Origin: Microbacterium sp. Marseille-Q6648
Lineage (GTDB): Bacteria; Actinomycetota; Actinomycetes; Actinomycetales; Microbacteriaceae
Assembly (NCBI RefSeq): GCF_943181415.1
Contig: NZ_CALPBZ010000001.1
Coordinates: forward strand, 62,001-126,000
Length of the DNA stretch: 64,000 bases
Direction: 5' to 3'
Part shown: piece after piece, positions 36,730-51,767 of the stretch
How positions within the stretch are numbered: position 1 is the first letter of the stretch
How the letters are laid out: the number at the start of each line of letters is the position of its first letter
The notes under the pieces: generated by a model
The model's input: the letters and a program-made list of their open reading frames with translations, nothing else
What the model was told of the DNA's origin: nothing
The model's database searches: none
Made by a program: the position numbers and the translations under genes

Positions 36730-37625
36730 CCGATATCCAGGACACCGATCCCGCCGCCGCCAGCGCCCAGGCCGAGACCCTCATCGAGTCGTTGCCGTGG
36801 GTGCGCCGCTTCCGCGACCAGGTGGTGGTCATCAAGTACGGCGGCAATGCCATGGTCAGCGAGGAGCTCCAGGACGCCTTCGCCGCCGATATCGCCTACC
36901 TCCGCTACGTCGGGGTCAAGCCGGTCGTCGTGCACGGCGGCGGACCGCAGATCTCGTCGATGCTCGATCGCCTCGCCATCCCGAGCGAGTTCAAAGGCGG
37001 GTATCGGGTCACCTCCACCGAGGCGATCTCGGTGGTGCGCATGGTGCTGACCGGCCAGATCAACCCGCAGCTGGTCGCCAAGATCAACGCCCACGGTCCG
37101 CTGGCGACGGGTCTCAGCGGCGAGGACGCCGGCCTGTTCGGTGGTCGCCGGCGCGGCGTCGTCGTCGACGGCGTCGAGCACGACCTCGGTCGCGTCGGCG
37201 ATGTCGTCGAGGTCGACCCGCAGCCGGTTCTCGACCAGCTCGCGGCGGGCCGGGTGCCGGTCGTCTCGAGCATCGCCCCCGACCTCGACCACACCGGGCA
37301 TTCGCTGAACGTGAATGCGGATGCCGCTGCCGCCGCTCTCGCCGTCGCGCTCAAGGCCTCCAAACTCGTCGTCCTCACCGACGTGCCGGGCCTGTACGCC
37401 GACTGGCCCGACCGCACCTCGCTGGTGTCGCATCTGACGTCGACGCAGCTGCGCGAGATGCTTCCCCGGCTCGAGTCGGGGATGATCCCGAAGATGGCCG
37501 CGTGCCTCGAGGCGGTCGAGGGCGGGGTCGACACCGCGGCGATCATCGACGGCCGTGTGCCGCACTCGGTGCTCGTGGAGATCTTCACCAGCAAGGGAAT
37601 CGGAACAGAGGTGGTGCAGGGATGA
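36726..37625 (+). CDS. argB: Acetylglutamate kinase
   Basis: Phosphorylates N-acetylglutamate, 299 residues. Amino-acid-kinase motifs: [10 protein letters not shown] near the N-terminus, [19 protein letters not shown], and [17 protein letters not shown] near the C-terminus. The N-terminal extension ending in [10 protein letters not shown] matches the arginine-inhibited, hexameric NAGK class, so feedback inhibition by arginine is likely. Coupled to argJ and argD by ATGA overlaps. Confidence 0.96.
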   Translation: MTDIQDTDPAAASAQAETLIESLPWVRRFRDQVVVIKYGGNAMVSEELQDAFAADIAYLRYVGVKPVVVHGGGPQISSMLDRLAIPSEFKGGYRVTSTEAISVVRMVLTGQINPQLVAKINAHGPLATGLSGEDAGLFGGRRRGVVVDGVEHDLGRVGDVVEVDPQPVLDQLAAGRVPVVSSIAPDLDHTGHSLNVNADAAAAALAVALKASKLVVLTDVPGLYADWPDRTSLVSHLTSTQLREMLPRLESGMIPKMAACLEAVEGGVDTAAIIDGRVPHSVLVEIFTSKGIGTEVVQG

Positions 37626-38836
37626 GCTGGCAGGACGACGCAGGCCGGGACCTGGTGCGCAGCTTCGGCGATCGGATGGCGATGTTCGTCCGCGGCGAGG
37701 GTGCGTACGTGTGGGATGCCGACGGCAAGCGCTACCTCGATTTCCTCGCCGGGATCGCGGTGAACTCGCTCGGCCACGCGCACCCCGCGTTCGTCGAGGC
37801 GATCACGCGCCAGGCGTCGACGCTGTCGCACGTCTCGAACTACTTCGCGACCCCGCCGCAGCTCGAGCTCGCCTCGCGGCTGAAGCGCCTTGCGGGCACG
37901 GGACCGGACGGCCGGGTGTACTTCGGCAACTCGGGGGCCGAGGCGAATGAGGCCGCGTTCAAACTCGCGCGACTGCACGGCGGGGCCGACCGCCCCCGCA
38001 TCCTCTCGCTGAAGGACGCGTTCCACGGCCGCACCATGGGCACGCTCGCCCTCACCGGCAAGCCATGGATGCAGGAGCCGTTCCTGCCCATGGTCGGCGG
38101 CGTCGAGTTCATCGACACCACCGTCGAGGCCCTCGACGCAGCCCTCGACGACCGCGTCGCCGCACTCTTCCTCGAGCCCATCAAGGGAGAAGCCGGCGTC
38201 ATCGACCTCCCCGAGGGCTACCTGCGGGCCGCGCGCGAGCTCACCGAACGCCACGGTGCCCTGCTGATCGTCGACGAGATCCAGACCGGCGCCGGCCGGA
38301 CGGGGGAGTGGTTCGCCTTCCAGCACGCCGGCATCACGCCCGACGCGATCACGGTCGCCAAGGGGATCGGCGGCGGCTTCCCCATCGGCGCGCTCATCAC
38401 CTTCGGCGCGGCCGGCGACCTGTTCTACCCCGGTACCCACGGCTCGACCTTCGGCGGAAACCCTCTCGGCACCGCCGTGGCCGGGGCGGTGCTGGCCGAG
38501 ATCGAGCGCGGGGGTCTGGTCGACAACGCCGCAGAGCGCGGTACGCAGCTGCGCGAGGCGATCATGCGACTCGATTCGACACTGGTGAGCGGATGCCGCG
38601 GCCAGGGTCTGCTCATCGGGGTGGCGCTGCGGCATCCGGTCGCCAAGGCCGTCGTCGCGGCCGCGCTCGAGCACGGGCTGGTGATCAACGCGCCCAACGA
38701 CGACACGATCCGTCTGGTTCCCGCCCTCACCATCGGCGACGTCGAGATCGACGAGTTCCTGCAGCTGTTCGCCGCCGCGCTGCACACTGTGGAGGACGCC
38801 CTCGTCCTCGATGCACCCTCGGAGGTGTCCGCATGA
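37622..38836 (+). CDS. argD: Acetylornithine aminotransferase
   Basis: Class III PLP aminotransferase, 404 residues. Motifs: [35 protein letters not shown], the Asp of [15 protein letters not shown], and the PLP lysine in [14 protein letters not shown] (about residue 245). In many Actinobacteria this enzyme also serves the succinyl-diaminopimelate step of lysine synthesis. Confidence 0.96.
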   Translation: MSWQDDAGRDLVRSFGDRMAMFVRGEGAYVWDADGKRYLDFLAGIAVNSLGHAHPAFVEAITRQASTLSHVSNYFATPPQLELASRLKRLAGTGPDGRVYFGNSGAEANEAAFKLARLHGGADRPRILSLKDAFHGRTMGTLALTGKPWMQEPFLPMVGGVEFIDTTVEALDAALDDRVAALFLEPIKGEAGVIDLPEGYLRAARELTERHGALLIVDEIQTGAGRTGEWFAFQHAGITPDAITVAKGIGGGFPIGALITFGAAGDLFYPGTHGSTFGGNPLGTAVAGAVLAEIERGGLVDNAAERGTQLREAIMRLDSTLVSGCRGQGLLIGVALRHPVAKAVVAAALEHGLVINAPNDDTIRLVPALTIGDVEIDEFLQLFAAALHTVEDALVLDAPSEVSA

Positions 38837-39756
38837 CCCGCCACCTGCTTCGCGACGACGACCTGACCGCGGACGAGCAGGCCGAGATCCTGGATCTCGC
38901 CGTCGCTCTGAAGAAGGACCGCTGGAAGCTGAAGCCTCTCGAGGGCCCGCAGACCGTCGCGGTGATCTTCGACAAGTCCTCCACGCGCACGCGCGTCTCG
39001 TTCGCGGTGGGCATCGCCGACCTCGGCGGGTCCCCGCTCATCATCTCCACCGCCAACAGCCAGCTGGGCGGCAAGGAGACCCCGTCCGACACCGCCCGCG
39101 TCCTGGAGCGGCAGGTCGCCGCGATCGTGTGGCGCACGTACGCGCAGGCGGGGCTGGAGGAGATGGCGCGCGACACCCGGGTCCCGGTGGTCAACGCGCT
39201 GAGCGACGACTTCCATCCGTGTCAGCTGCTGGCCGACCTGCTCACGATCAAGGAGCACAAGGGCGATCTGGCAGGGCTGACGCTGGCGTTCTTCGGCGAC
39301 GGCAAGTCCAACATGGCCCACTCGTACGTGCTCGCCGGCGTCACCGCAGGTATGCACGTGCGTGTGGCCTCACCCGAGGACTACGCACCGCGCGAGGACG
39401 TCATCGCCGATGCGGACCGGCGTGCTGCCGAGACGGGCGGGTCGGTGGCGCTGTACACCGACGCCAACGAAGCCGCCGCCGGGGCGGATGTCATCGTCAC
39501 CGACACGTGGGTGTCCATGGGCAAAGAGGAGGAGAAGCTCGCGCGCCTCCGGGACCTCGGCGCCTACAAGGTGACCCAGGAGCTCATGGGCCTCGCCCAG
39601 GACGACGCGATCTTCATCCACTGCCTCCCCGCCGACCGTGGCTACGAGGTCGACGCCGAGGTCATCGACGGCCCCCAGAGCGTGGTGTGGGACGAAGCCG
39701 AGAACCGCCTGCACGCGCAGAAGGCGCTGCTGGTGTGGCTGTTGCGCCAGGGCTGA
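38833..39756 (+). CDS. argF: Ornithine carbamoyltransferase
   Basis: Makes citrulline from ornithine and carbamoyl phosphate, 307 residues. Carbamoyl-phosphate motif FDKSSTRTRVSF, DDFHPCQLLAD, WVSMGKEEEK (the SMG loop) and the catalytic HCLPADRG. The 3' end overlaps the following membrane-protein gene by 22 bases. Confidence 0.97.
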   Translation: MTRHLLRDDDLTADEQAEILDLAVALKKDRWKLKPLEGPQTVAVIFDKSSTRTRVSFAVGIADLGGSPLIISTANSQLGGKETPSDTARVLERQVAAIVWRTYAQAGLEEMARDTRVPVVNALSDDFHPCQLLADLLTIKEHKGDLAGLTLAFFGDGKSNMAHSYVLAGVTAGMHVRVASPEDYAPREDVIADADRRAAETGGSVALYTDANEAAAGADVIVTDTWVSMGKEEEKLARLRDLGAYKVTQELMGLAQDDAIFIHCLPADRGYEVDAEVIDGPQSVVWDEAENRLHAQKALLVWLLRQG

Positions 39757-40835
39757 GCCGGCTCGACGCTCCCGGCCGCATCGCCGGGGCGGACCTGGCA
39801 CGGGGCCTCGCCGTGATCGGGATGCTGGCCGCCCACCTCCTGGTGACCGACGACGCGGTCGATCCGACCGATGCGTCCACGTGGGACGGCGTGGTGAACG
39901 GGAACTCCTCGATCCTGTTCGCCACGCTCGCCGGGGTGTCGATCGGTCTGCTCACCGGCGGACGGCGACCGGTCGCGGCGCCGCGGCGCGGCATCCTGCA
40001 GGGACGACTGCTCGTGCGCGCGGCGGCGCTGTGGATCGTCGGGCTCGCGCTCATGCTGCTCGGCGTGCCGGTGTACGTGATCCTTCCGGCGTACGCCGTG
40101 ATGTTCGCCCTCGCCGTGCCGCTGGTGGGTCTCACCGCCCGGCCGCTGTGGATCCTCGCCGGGGGGCTCTCGGCCGTGATGCCCTTCGTGCACGCGTTCG
40201 CCGCCTCGTGGCCGGGCTGGCAGACCCCGCTCGGCGGCGACGTGTCGCTGCTCATCGGCTGGCACTACCCGTTCGAGGTCTGGATCGCGTTCGTCGTCGC
40301 CGGGCTCGCGCTGGCACGCTCGGGGCTCGATCGCACGCCCGTGCTGGTCGCGGCCCTCCTCGGCGGCGCGCTCGTGAGCGGTATCGCGTTCGCGCTGGAT
40401 GCCGCGACCGGCGCGCGGGCGTCGGGGGCGGCATCCGGTGACGACGATGGGGTGCGGGTGTGGACGGCCGAGCCGCACTCCAGCGGTCTGCTGGAGGTGT
40501 GGGGCTCGGGCGGACTCGCGGTCGCGATCATCGCCGCGTGCGTGCTGCTGTGCCGCGGCGACGACGGCGGCGGCATCGTGGGAAGGATCCTCCTGCCCCT
40601 GCGGGCCGCGGGGTCGATGCCGTTGACGGCGTACGCCTCGCAGATCGTGGTGTGGGCGATCGCGGCCGCCGCGCTCGGCGCGCCGGGCGATCTCGCCGGC
40701 TTCCGCGAGGCACAGCCCTTCTGGCCGATGACGCTGGGGATCCTCGCGGGCTGCACACTGTGGGCCCTCGTCCTCGGAAGGGGGCCCCTCGAGCGCGGCA
40801 TCGAGGGGCTCGCGCGGGTCGTGGTCCGCCCTCGC

Positions 40836-40838
<3 letters not shown>
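39735..40838 (+). CDS. DUF418/DUF1624-type multi-pass membrane protein
   Basis: A 367-residue membrane protein with about eight to nine hydrophobic segments. It begins DAPGRIAGADLARGLAVIGMLAAHL, the RI-G-D-ARG-A motif of the DUF1624/DUF418 family (the group related to heparan-alpha-glucosaminide acetyltransferase), and ends with the DUF418-like GSMPLTAYASQIVVW. A role in acylating an envelope component is possible. The GTG at 39735 is the only good start near the conserved part and lies within argF, so it is co-translated with arginine enzymes. It sits between argF and argH, where many relatives have argR-argG. Confidence 0.72.
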
Positions 40839-42278
<1,440 letters not shown>

Positions 42279-42285
42279 GCATTCG

Positions 42286-42344
42286 GCTTATCATCGTGGA
42301 TAATCAGTCCAGAGCTTATTTCGCTGGAGAATAAGCGCTATACT
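42286..42344 (+). promoter_or_regulatory. satD promoter with two inverted-repeat operators
   Basis: TATACT (42339-42344) lies exactly 6 bases before ATG 42351. Between the expected -35 and -10 is a perfect inverted repeat GCTTATT (42314-42320) / AATAAGC (42330-42336). A degenerate copy GCTTATC / GATAATC lies 28 bases upstream (42286-42305). This AT-rich block stands out from its surroundings. The downstream protein carries a helix-turn-helix, so autorepression is the simplest reading. Confidence 0.7.
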
Positions 42345-42350
42345 GATCGC

Positions 42351-42995
42351 ATGCCTATAGCGGTCATCGCCGACATCATCGGATCGCGACGCCTCCCGGA
42401 CCGTGGCGCCGCTCAACGCGACCTCGATGACGCGATCGCCCGCGTCGAGACGGACCGACCACTCGCGGTCTCCCGGCTGCGCGCCACCGTCGGCGACGAG
42501 CTGCAGGGAATCTACCGCACGCTCGAAGACGCGCTCTGCTCCTTGCTGCTTCTGCGGCTGGCGCTTCCGGCAGGCCTCGAATGCCGGTTCGGGGTCGGTA
42601 TCGGCGCGATCTCCGACGTTCCGTACGACGGGGCGACACTCGCGGACGGGCCGGGGTGGTGGGCTGCCCGGGATGCCGTCAACGCGCTGACCGCCATGCA
42701 GCAGCGCGCCGCGCCGGGCGCACGGACGTGGATTGTCGCCGCCCCCGGCGAGGATGCCGGTATGCGATCCCCCGTCGAGATGGCCAACGCCTACGCCCTG
42801 TCGAGAGACCAGCTCGTCACCGCGATGAGCGACCGCGCGCGCCGGCTGACGTACGGGCGATGCCTCGGCCGCAGGCAGAGCGATCTCGCCCGCGAAGAAG
42901 GCGTCACCCAGTCGGCGGTGTCGCAGGCCATGAGCACTGCCGGGTCGGCCGCGCTCGTCGAGGGCTATGTCGCACTGAGCGGAGGGCGCGCGTGA
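42351..42995 (+). CDS. SatD-family protein with C-terminal helix-turn-helix
   Basis: A 214-residue soluble protein. The N-terminal half starts MPIAVIADIIGSRRLPDR, the hallmark of the SatD family (named after a Streptococcus mutans acid-tolerance locus; function unknown). The C-terminal 60 residues form a sigma-region-4-like helix-turn-helix (RLTYGRCLGRRQSDLAREEGVTQSAVSQAM), so it can probably bind DNA. The inverted repeats at its own promoter are likely targets. It overlaps the next gene by GTGA. Leaderless start. Confidence 0.8.
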   Translation: MPIAVIADIIGSRRLPDRGAAQRDLDDAIARVETDRPLAVSRLRATVGDELQGIYRTLEDALCSLLLLRLALPAGLECRFGVGIGAISDVPYDGATLADGPGWWAARDAVNALTAMQQRAAPGARTWIVAAPGEDAGMRSPVEMANAYALSRDQLVTAMSDRARRLTYGRCLGRRQSDLAREEGVTQSAVSQAMSTAGSAALVEGYVALSGGRA

Positions 42996-43765
42996 TCCTC
43001 GCCGGCCTCACCCTCCTCACGATCGGCGGTCTCGATCTGGTGCGCGCGTTCCTCGCCCGGCGCTGGGCGGGCTACGTCGTGGTGGGCGCGGCGACGGTCG
43101 CGCTCGGCATCGCCGCGGGGGCCATCATCGAGACCGCGGTCGCCCTGCTGGCGGCGAGCGCCTGGATCTGGTCGGTTCCCAGCGATCGACGCGTGCGCGC
43201 GGGTTTCTGGCCGGCCCTCGGGATCGGCGTCCTGTGCGCACTCGCGGTGATGAGCATCCCGCCCCGCGAGCAGACCGGGCCGATCGGGGGTGTCTGGCGC
43301 TTCCCCACGCCCGCCGGCGAGCTCTCCTTCGACGCGGCGGTGCTCGTGTGCGGGGCGGTGGTGTTCCTCATGGAGTCCGCCAACGTCATCGTGCGCATCG
43401 CGCTCAACTCCGAGCGCGCTGCACCGGGCGACCCGTCCGGGGTGACCGTCGCGGTTTCCACGTCCCCGAGCCGCGTTGGGGAGCAGCCGGCCGAACCGCA
43501 ACCGCTCGACGAACGCCCGGCTCTCAAGGGAGGGCGCCTGATCGGGCCGCTCGAGCGCATCCTGGTGTTCGCGCTCACGCTGCTGTCGGCATACACCCTG
43601 GTGGCGGCCTTCCTCGCGGCCAAGGGCATCGTCCGCTTCCCCGAGATCTCCCGCGACAGCGCCCACGGCGACAGTGCGGAGTACTTCCTCATCGGCAGCA
43701 TGGTCAGCTGGGTCGTCGCGCTGTCCGCCGCCGCGCTGGTGTGGTGGTCGCTGTCCATCGCGTGA
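42992..43765 (+). CDS. Membrane protein partnered with SatD
   Basis: A 257-residue membrane protein with about five hydrophobic segments (ILAGLTLLTIGGLDLVRAFL, YVVVGAATVALGIAAGAIIETAVALLAASAWIW, ALGIGVLCALAVMSI, ERILVFALTLLSAYTLVAAFL, YFLIGSMVSWVVALSAAALVWW). A proline-rich charged loop (residues 145-180) separates the two halves. I do not recognise the family by name. SatD-like genes are repeatedly found with a small membrane protein gene, suggesting a two-part system. Start GTG overlaps the satD stop. Confidence 0.68.
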   Translation: MILAGLTLLTIGGLDLVRAFLARRWAGYVVVGAATVALGIAAGAIIETAVALLAASAWIWSVPSDRRVRAGFWPALGIGVLCALAVMSIPPREQTGPIGGVWRFPTPAGELSFDAAVLVCGAVVFLMESANVIVRIALNSERAAPGDPSGVTVAVSTSPSRVGEQPAEPQPLDERPALKGGRLIGPLERILVFALTLLSAYTLVAAFLAAKGIVRFPEISRDSAHGDSAEYFLIGSMVSWVVALSAAALVWWSLSIA

Positions 43766-43786
43766 GTCGGGCGCGGGCGCCGCTGA

Positions 43787-43792
43787 TAGCCT
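43787..43792 (+). promoter_or_regulatory. -10 element of tyrS
   Basis: TAGCCT, 7 bases before GTG 43800. It supports this GTG and a leaderless message; no T-box leader is present. Confidence 0.5.
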
Positions 43793-43799
43793 GAAACGC

Positions 43800-45113
43800 G
43801 TGTCTGAAACCGTCGTGAGCGCGACCGCGCCCGCCAACGACCCGACGTTCGAGAACGTCTGGGACGAGATCGTGTGGCGTGGGCTCGTGCATGTGTCCAC
43901 CGATACCGAGGCGCTCCGCGCGCTCCTTGCCGGGGACCCGATCACGTACTACTGCGGCTTCGATCCGACCGCGCCGAGCCTGCACCTCGGAAACCTCGTG
44001 CAGCTGCTCCTCATGCGGCGCCTGCAGCTGGCCGGGCACCGCCCCCTGGGGCTGGTCGGCGGTTCGACCGGTCTCATCGGCGATCCCCGACCCTCCGCCG
44101 AGCGCACCCTCAACACCAAGGAGACGGTGACCGAGTGGGTGGGCTACCTGCGGTCGCAGGTGGAGCGGTTCCTGAGCTTCGACGGCGACAGCGCCGCGCG
44201 CATCGTGAACAACCTCGACTGGACGGCTCCGCTGAGCGCCATCGACTTCCTCCGCGAGATCGGCAAGCATTACCGCGTCGGCACGATGCTCAAGAAGGAT
44301 GCCGTCGCGGCACGCCTGAATTCCGAGGCGGGCATCAGCTACACCGAGTTCAGCTACCAGATCCTGCAGGGCATGGACTACCTCGAGCTGCACCGCCAGT
44401 ACGGCTGCGTGCTCCAGACCGGCGGCAGCGACCAGTGGGGCAACCTCACCAGCGGCACGGATCTGATCCATCGCGTCGAGGGTGTCCACGTGCACGCGAT
44501 CGGCACCCCGCTGATCACCAACAGCGACGGGACGAAGTTCGGCAAGAGCGAGGGCAACGCCATCTGGCTGGATGCCGCGATGTGCAGTCCGTACCGGATG
44601 TACCAGTTCTGGCTCAACACCGACGACGCGGACGTCATCTCGCGTCTGAAGGTCTTCACCTTCCTCACGCGTGCCGAGATCGAGGAGTACGAGCGTCTCG
44701 TGCAGGACGAGCCCTTCCGTCGTGCCGCGCAGAAGCGTCTGGCCCTCGAGGTCACGACGTTCGTGCACGGTGCGGACGCGGCATCCGCGGTGATCGCCGC
44801 CTCGGACGCGCTCTTCGGTCAGGGCGATCTGTCGACGCTGGATGCCGCGACGCTCCGCTCTGCTCTGGAGGAACTCCCGGGCGCGGCTGTCGAGACGGGC
44901 ACGCCCGTCGTCCAGGCGCTCGTCCAGACGGGTCTCGTGGCGAGTCTCAGCGAGGCGCGCCGCGCGATCGCGCAAGGGGGAGTGACCCTCGACGGCGATC
45001 GAGTCGACGACGATGCCGTGACGGTGACCGGGACCTTGCCAGGCGGGGTGTCGGTGCTGCGTCGGGGCAAGAAGACCCTCGCCGGACTCGTCGTCCTCCC
45101 CGCGGGTCGCTGA
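43800..45113 (+). CDS. tyrS: Tyrosyl-tRNA synthetase
   Basis: Class I synthetase, 437 residues. The HIGH-like motif is PSLHLGNLV, tyrosine-site residues include YCGFDPT and GGSDQWGN, and the KMSKS-like loop reads KFGKSEGN. A C-terminal S4 RNA-binding domain spans about residues 365-432 (SLSEARRAIAQGGVTLDGDRV). GTG 43800 is chosen by the upstream -10 box; frame upstream is within the previous gene. Confidence 0.96.
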   Translation: MSETVVSATAPANDPTFENVWDEIVWRGLVHVSTDTEALRALLAGDPITYYCGFDPTAPSLHLGNLVQLLLMRRLQLAGHRPLGLVGGSTGLIGDPRPSAERTLNTKETVTEWVGYLRSQVERFLSFDGDSAARIVNNLDWTAPLSAIDFLREIGKHYRVGTMLKKDAVAARLNSEAGISYTEFSYQILQGMDYLELHRQYGCVLQTGGSDQWGNLTSGTDLIHRVEGVHVHAIGTPLITNSDGTKFGKSEGNAIWLDAAMCSPYRMYQFWLNTDDADVISRLKVFTFLTRAEIEEYERLVQDEPFRRAAQKRLALEVTTFVHGADAASAVIAASDALFGQGDLSTLDAATLRSALEELPGAAVETGTPVVQALVQTGLVASLSEARRAIAQGGVTLDGDRVDDDAVTVTGTLPGGVSVLRRGKKTLAGLVVLPAGR

Positions 45114-45134
45114 CCTCGCCGATCCGGGCCGCGC

Positions 45135-45935
45135 GTGCCGTTCACACTCAGCCACGCCGTGGTGGCGTTGCCGTTCGTGCGCACTCCGCTGGTTCCCGCC
45201 GCGATCGCCGTCGGGGCGATGACCCCGGACCTGCCGCTGTTCGTACGCGGCACGCCGTTCCATTACGGCATCTCGCATGACCTGGTGTGGCTTCCGGCGA
45301 CCCTCATCGTCGCCTTCGGTCTGCTCGTCCTGTGGCGATGCGTGCTGCGACCCGCCGTGCGGGAGCTGGCTCCGCGGACACTCTCGGACCGCCTCCCGCC
45401 GCAATGGGATCGAGGTGCTGCCGAGGGGTGGCGCGAGACGGTCACCGGAGCAGCGTGGTGGGCGCTGCCGGCCTCGCTGACGCTCGGTGTCGTCACGCAC
45501 GTCGTGTGGGACCTCTTCACGCACGAGGGCAGGTGGGGGGTCGAAGCCCTTCCCGCCCTGCAGCAGCAGTGGGGGCCCCTTCCGGGGCTGAAATGGCTCC
45601 AGCACGGGTCGAGCGTGATCGGGCTGGGGATCCTGGCGGTGTGGGGTATCCGCTGGCTCGCGCAGCGCGATCCGGCTCCGCGGGCGTTCGAGATCCTCGG
45701 CGGGGGAGCCCGGCTGGCATGGTGGGCTTCGCTGCCGCTCGTCCTGACGGTGGCGTGGGCCGGTGGGCTGGCGGCGATGGGCCCGCTCGACGAGAGCTTC
45801 ACCATCGCCCATCTGGCCTACCGGGTGCTGCCTCCGGCGTGCGCTGTGTGGGGCGCCGCCACCGTGGTGCTCTGCGTCGCCGTGCAGCTCCGGCGACGTT
45901 CCGCGAGGCGCGACACGCCCGGGCTGCGCGGCTGA
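45135..45935 (+). CDS. DUF4184-family membrane protein
   Basis: A 266-residue membrane protein with about five to six hydrophobic segments. It starts PFTLSHAVVALPF and has GAMTPDLPLFV and GVVTHVVWDLFTHEG; the His and Asp residues in these segments resemble the metal-binding pattern of YdjM/LexA-regulated phospholipase-like membrane hydrolases, which makes a membrane metallohydrolase activity conceivable. GTG start, 21 bases after tyrS. The rRNA operon follows. Confidence 0.75.
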   Translation: MPFTLSHAVVALPFVRTPLVPAAIAVGAMTPDLPLFVRGTPFHYGISHDLVWLPATLIVAFGLLVLWRCVLRPAVRELAPRTLSDRLPPQWDRGAAEGWRETVTGAAWWALPASLTLGVVTHVVWDLFTHEGRWGVEALPALQQQWGPLPGLKWLQHGSSVIGLGILAVWGIRWLAQRDPAPRAFEILGGGARLAWWASLPLVLTVAWAGGLAAMGPLDESFTIAHLAYRVLPPACAVWGAATVVLCVAVQLRRRSARRDTPGLRG

Positions 45936-46399
45936 TTTGGCGGGCTCCGCCGACGCCGCGTAATGTTCTTGTTGTTCGCCCCAAAGGGAGAGCGGAGAGG
46001 CCAAGGGCCCCGCAACCTCAAGTGGAGAACAGATCCCCACACAGTAGGCCTGGCAGATTCGCGTCTGCGGGGGCTATGATGAGGATCCCCCACCTCGTGG
46101 ACCGTGGTCATCGACTGCTGCCGGCGATCTGAAGATCCCGGCTGTCGATTTGACAGACGGAACGATGGGGATAAGATAGTGAAGTTGCCCTCCTGGGCTG
46201 GTCGTGAGGCTGGTTGGGGGGAGCGTCCGATCCTTGAGAACTCAACAGCGTGCACTTGTCAAATGCCAAATAACCTCGTCCAGCTTCGGCTGGGTTGAGA
46301 TTCCTTTGGATCAATTTATGGATGTCAGTGACATTCGTTTTTGGTCAGGTTGAACTCGCTGCCTTCGCGCCTTATTCCGGTGGTTGGTGGCAATCGTTT
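45936..46399 (+). promoter_or_regulatory. Promoter and leader region of the rRNA operon
   Basis: No gene in these 464 bases. The best promoter is TTGACA (46150-46155), 16 bases, TAAGAT (46172-46177), giving a start near 46184. A second candidate is TGGCAG (46051-46056), 18 bases, TATGAT (46075-46080). The leader holds CTTGAGAACTCAACAGCGTG (46233-46252), the conserved antitermination/processing motif of actinobacterial rrn leaders, and a CCAGC-TTCG-GCTGG hairpin (46278-46291). Confidence 0.75.
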
Positions 46400-51452
<5,053 letters not shown>

Positions 51453-51467
51453 ACACACCGTTTCTGG

Positions 51468-51518
51468 TGCTTGCGTCCACTGAGTGGTTCTCGATGTACG
51501 GTCGAGAACACACACAAC
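51468..51518 (+). other. 23S-5S spacer with processing-stem arm
   Basis: GCTTGCGTCCACTGAGTGGT continuing to 51491 is complementary to 48214-48237 (24 positions with one true mismatch and two G-U pairs), forming the pre-23S processing stem. A third motif related to the leader, GGTCGAGAACACACACAAC (51500-51518), follows before 5S. Confidence 0.75.
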
Positions 51519-51555
51519 AACATACTTGTCGTGTGACTGATTGAAACATCAATAG

Positions 51556-51674
51556 TGTTTCGGCGGCCATAGCGAGAGGGAAACGCCCGGTCACATTCCG
51601 AACCCGGAAGCTAAGCCTCTCAGCGCCGATGGTACTGCAGGGGGGACCCTGTGGGAGAGTAGGACACCGCCGGA
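51556..51674 (+). rRNA. rrf: 5S ribosomal RNA
   Basis: About 119 bases from GTTTCGGCGGCCATAGCG to GGACACCGCCGGAC. The two ends pair (CGGCGG with CCGCCG), and the loop B/C consensus CATTCCGAACCCGGAAGCTAAG and GATGGTACTGC are present. Confidence 0.97.
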
Positions 51675-51683
51675 CTTCTTTCA

Positions 51684-51717
51684 TGAAAGGGCCACCCAAC
51701 GCTGGGTGGCCCTTTCA
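51684..51717 (+). terminator. rRNA operon terminator
   Basis: TGAAAGGGCCACCCA (51684-51698), loop ACGC, then its exact complement (51703-51717): a 15-bp perfect stem directly after 5S. Confidence 0.9.
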
Positions 51718-51767
51718 CGTTAACCCGACGATTGCGCGCCCCGGTCGCGGACGAGAGGATCGAAGCC

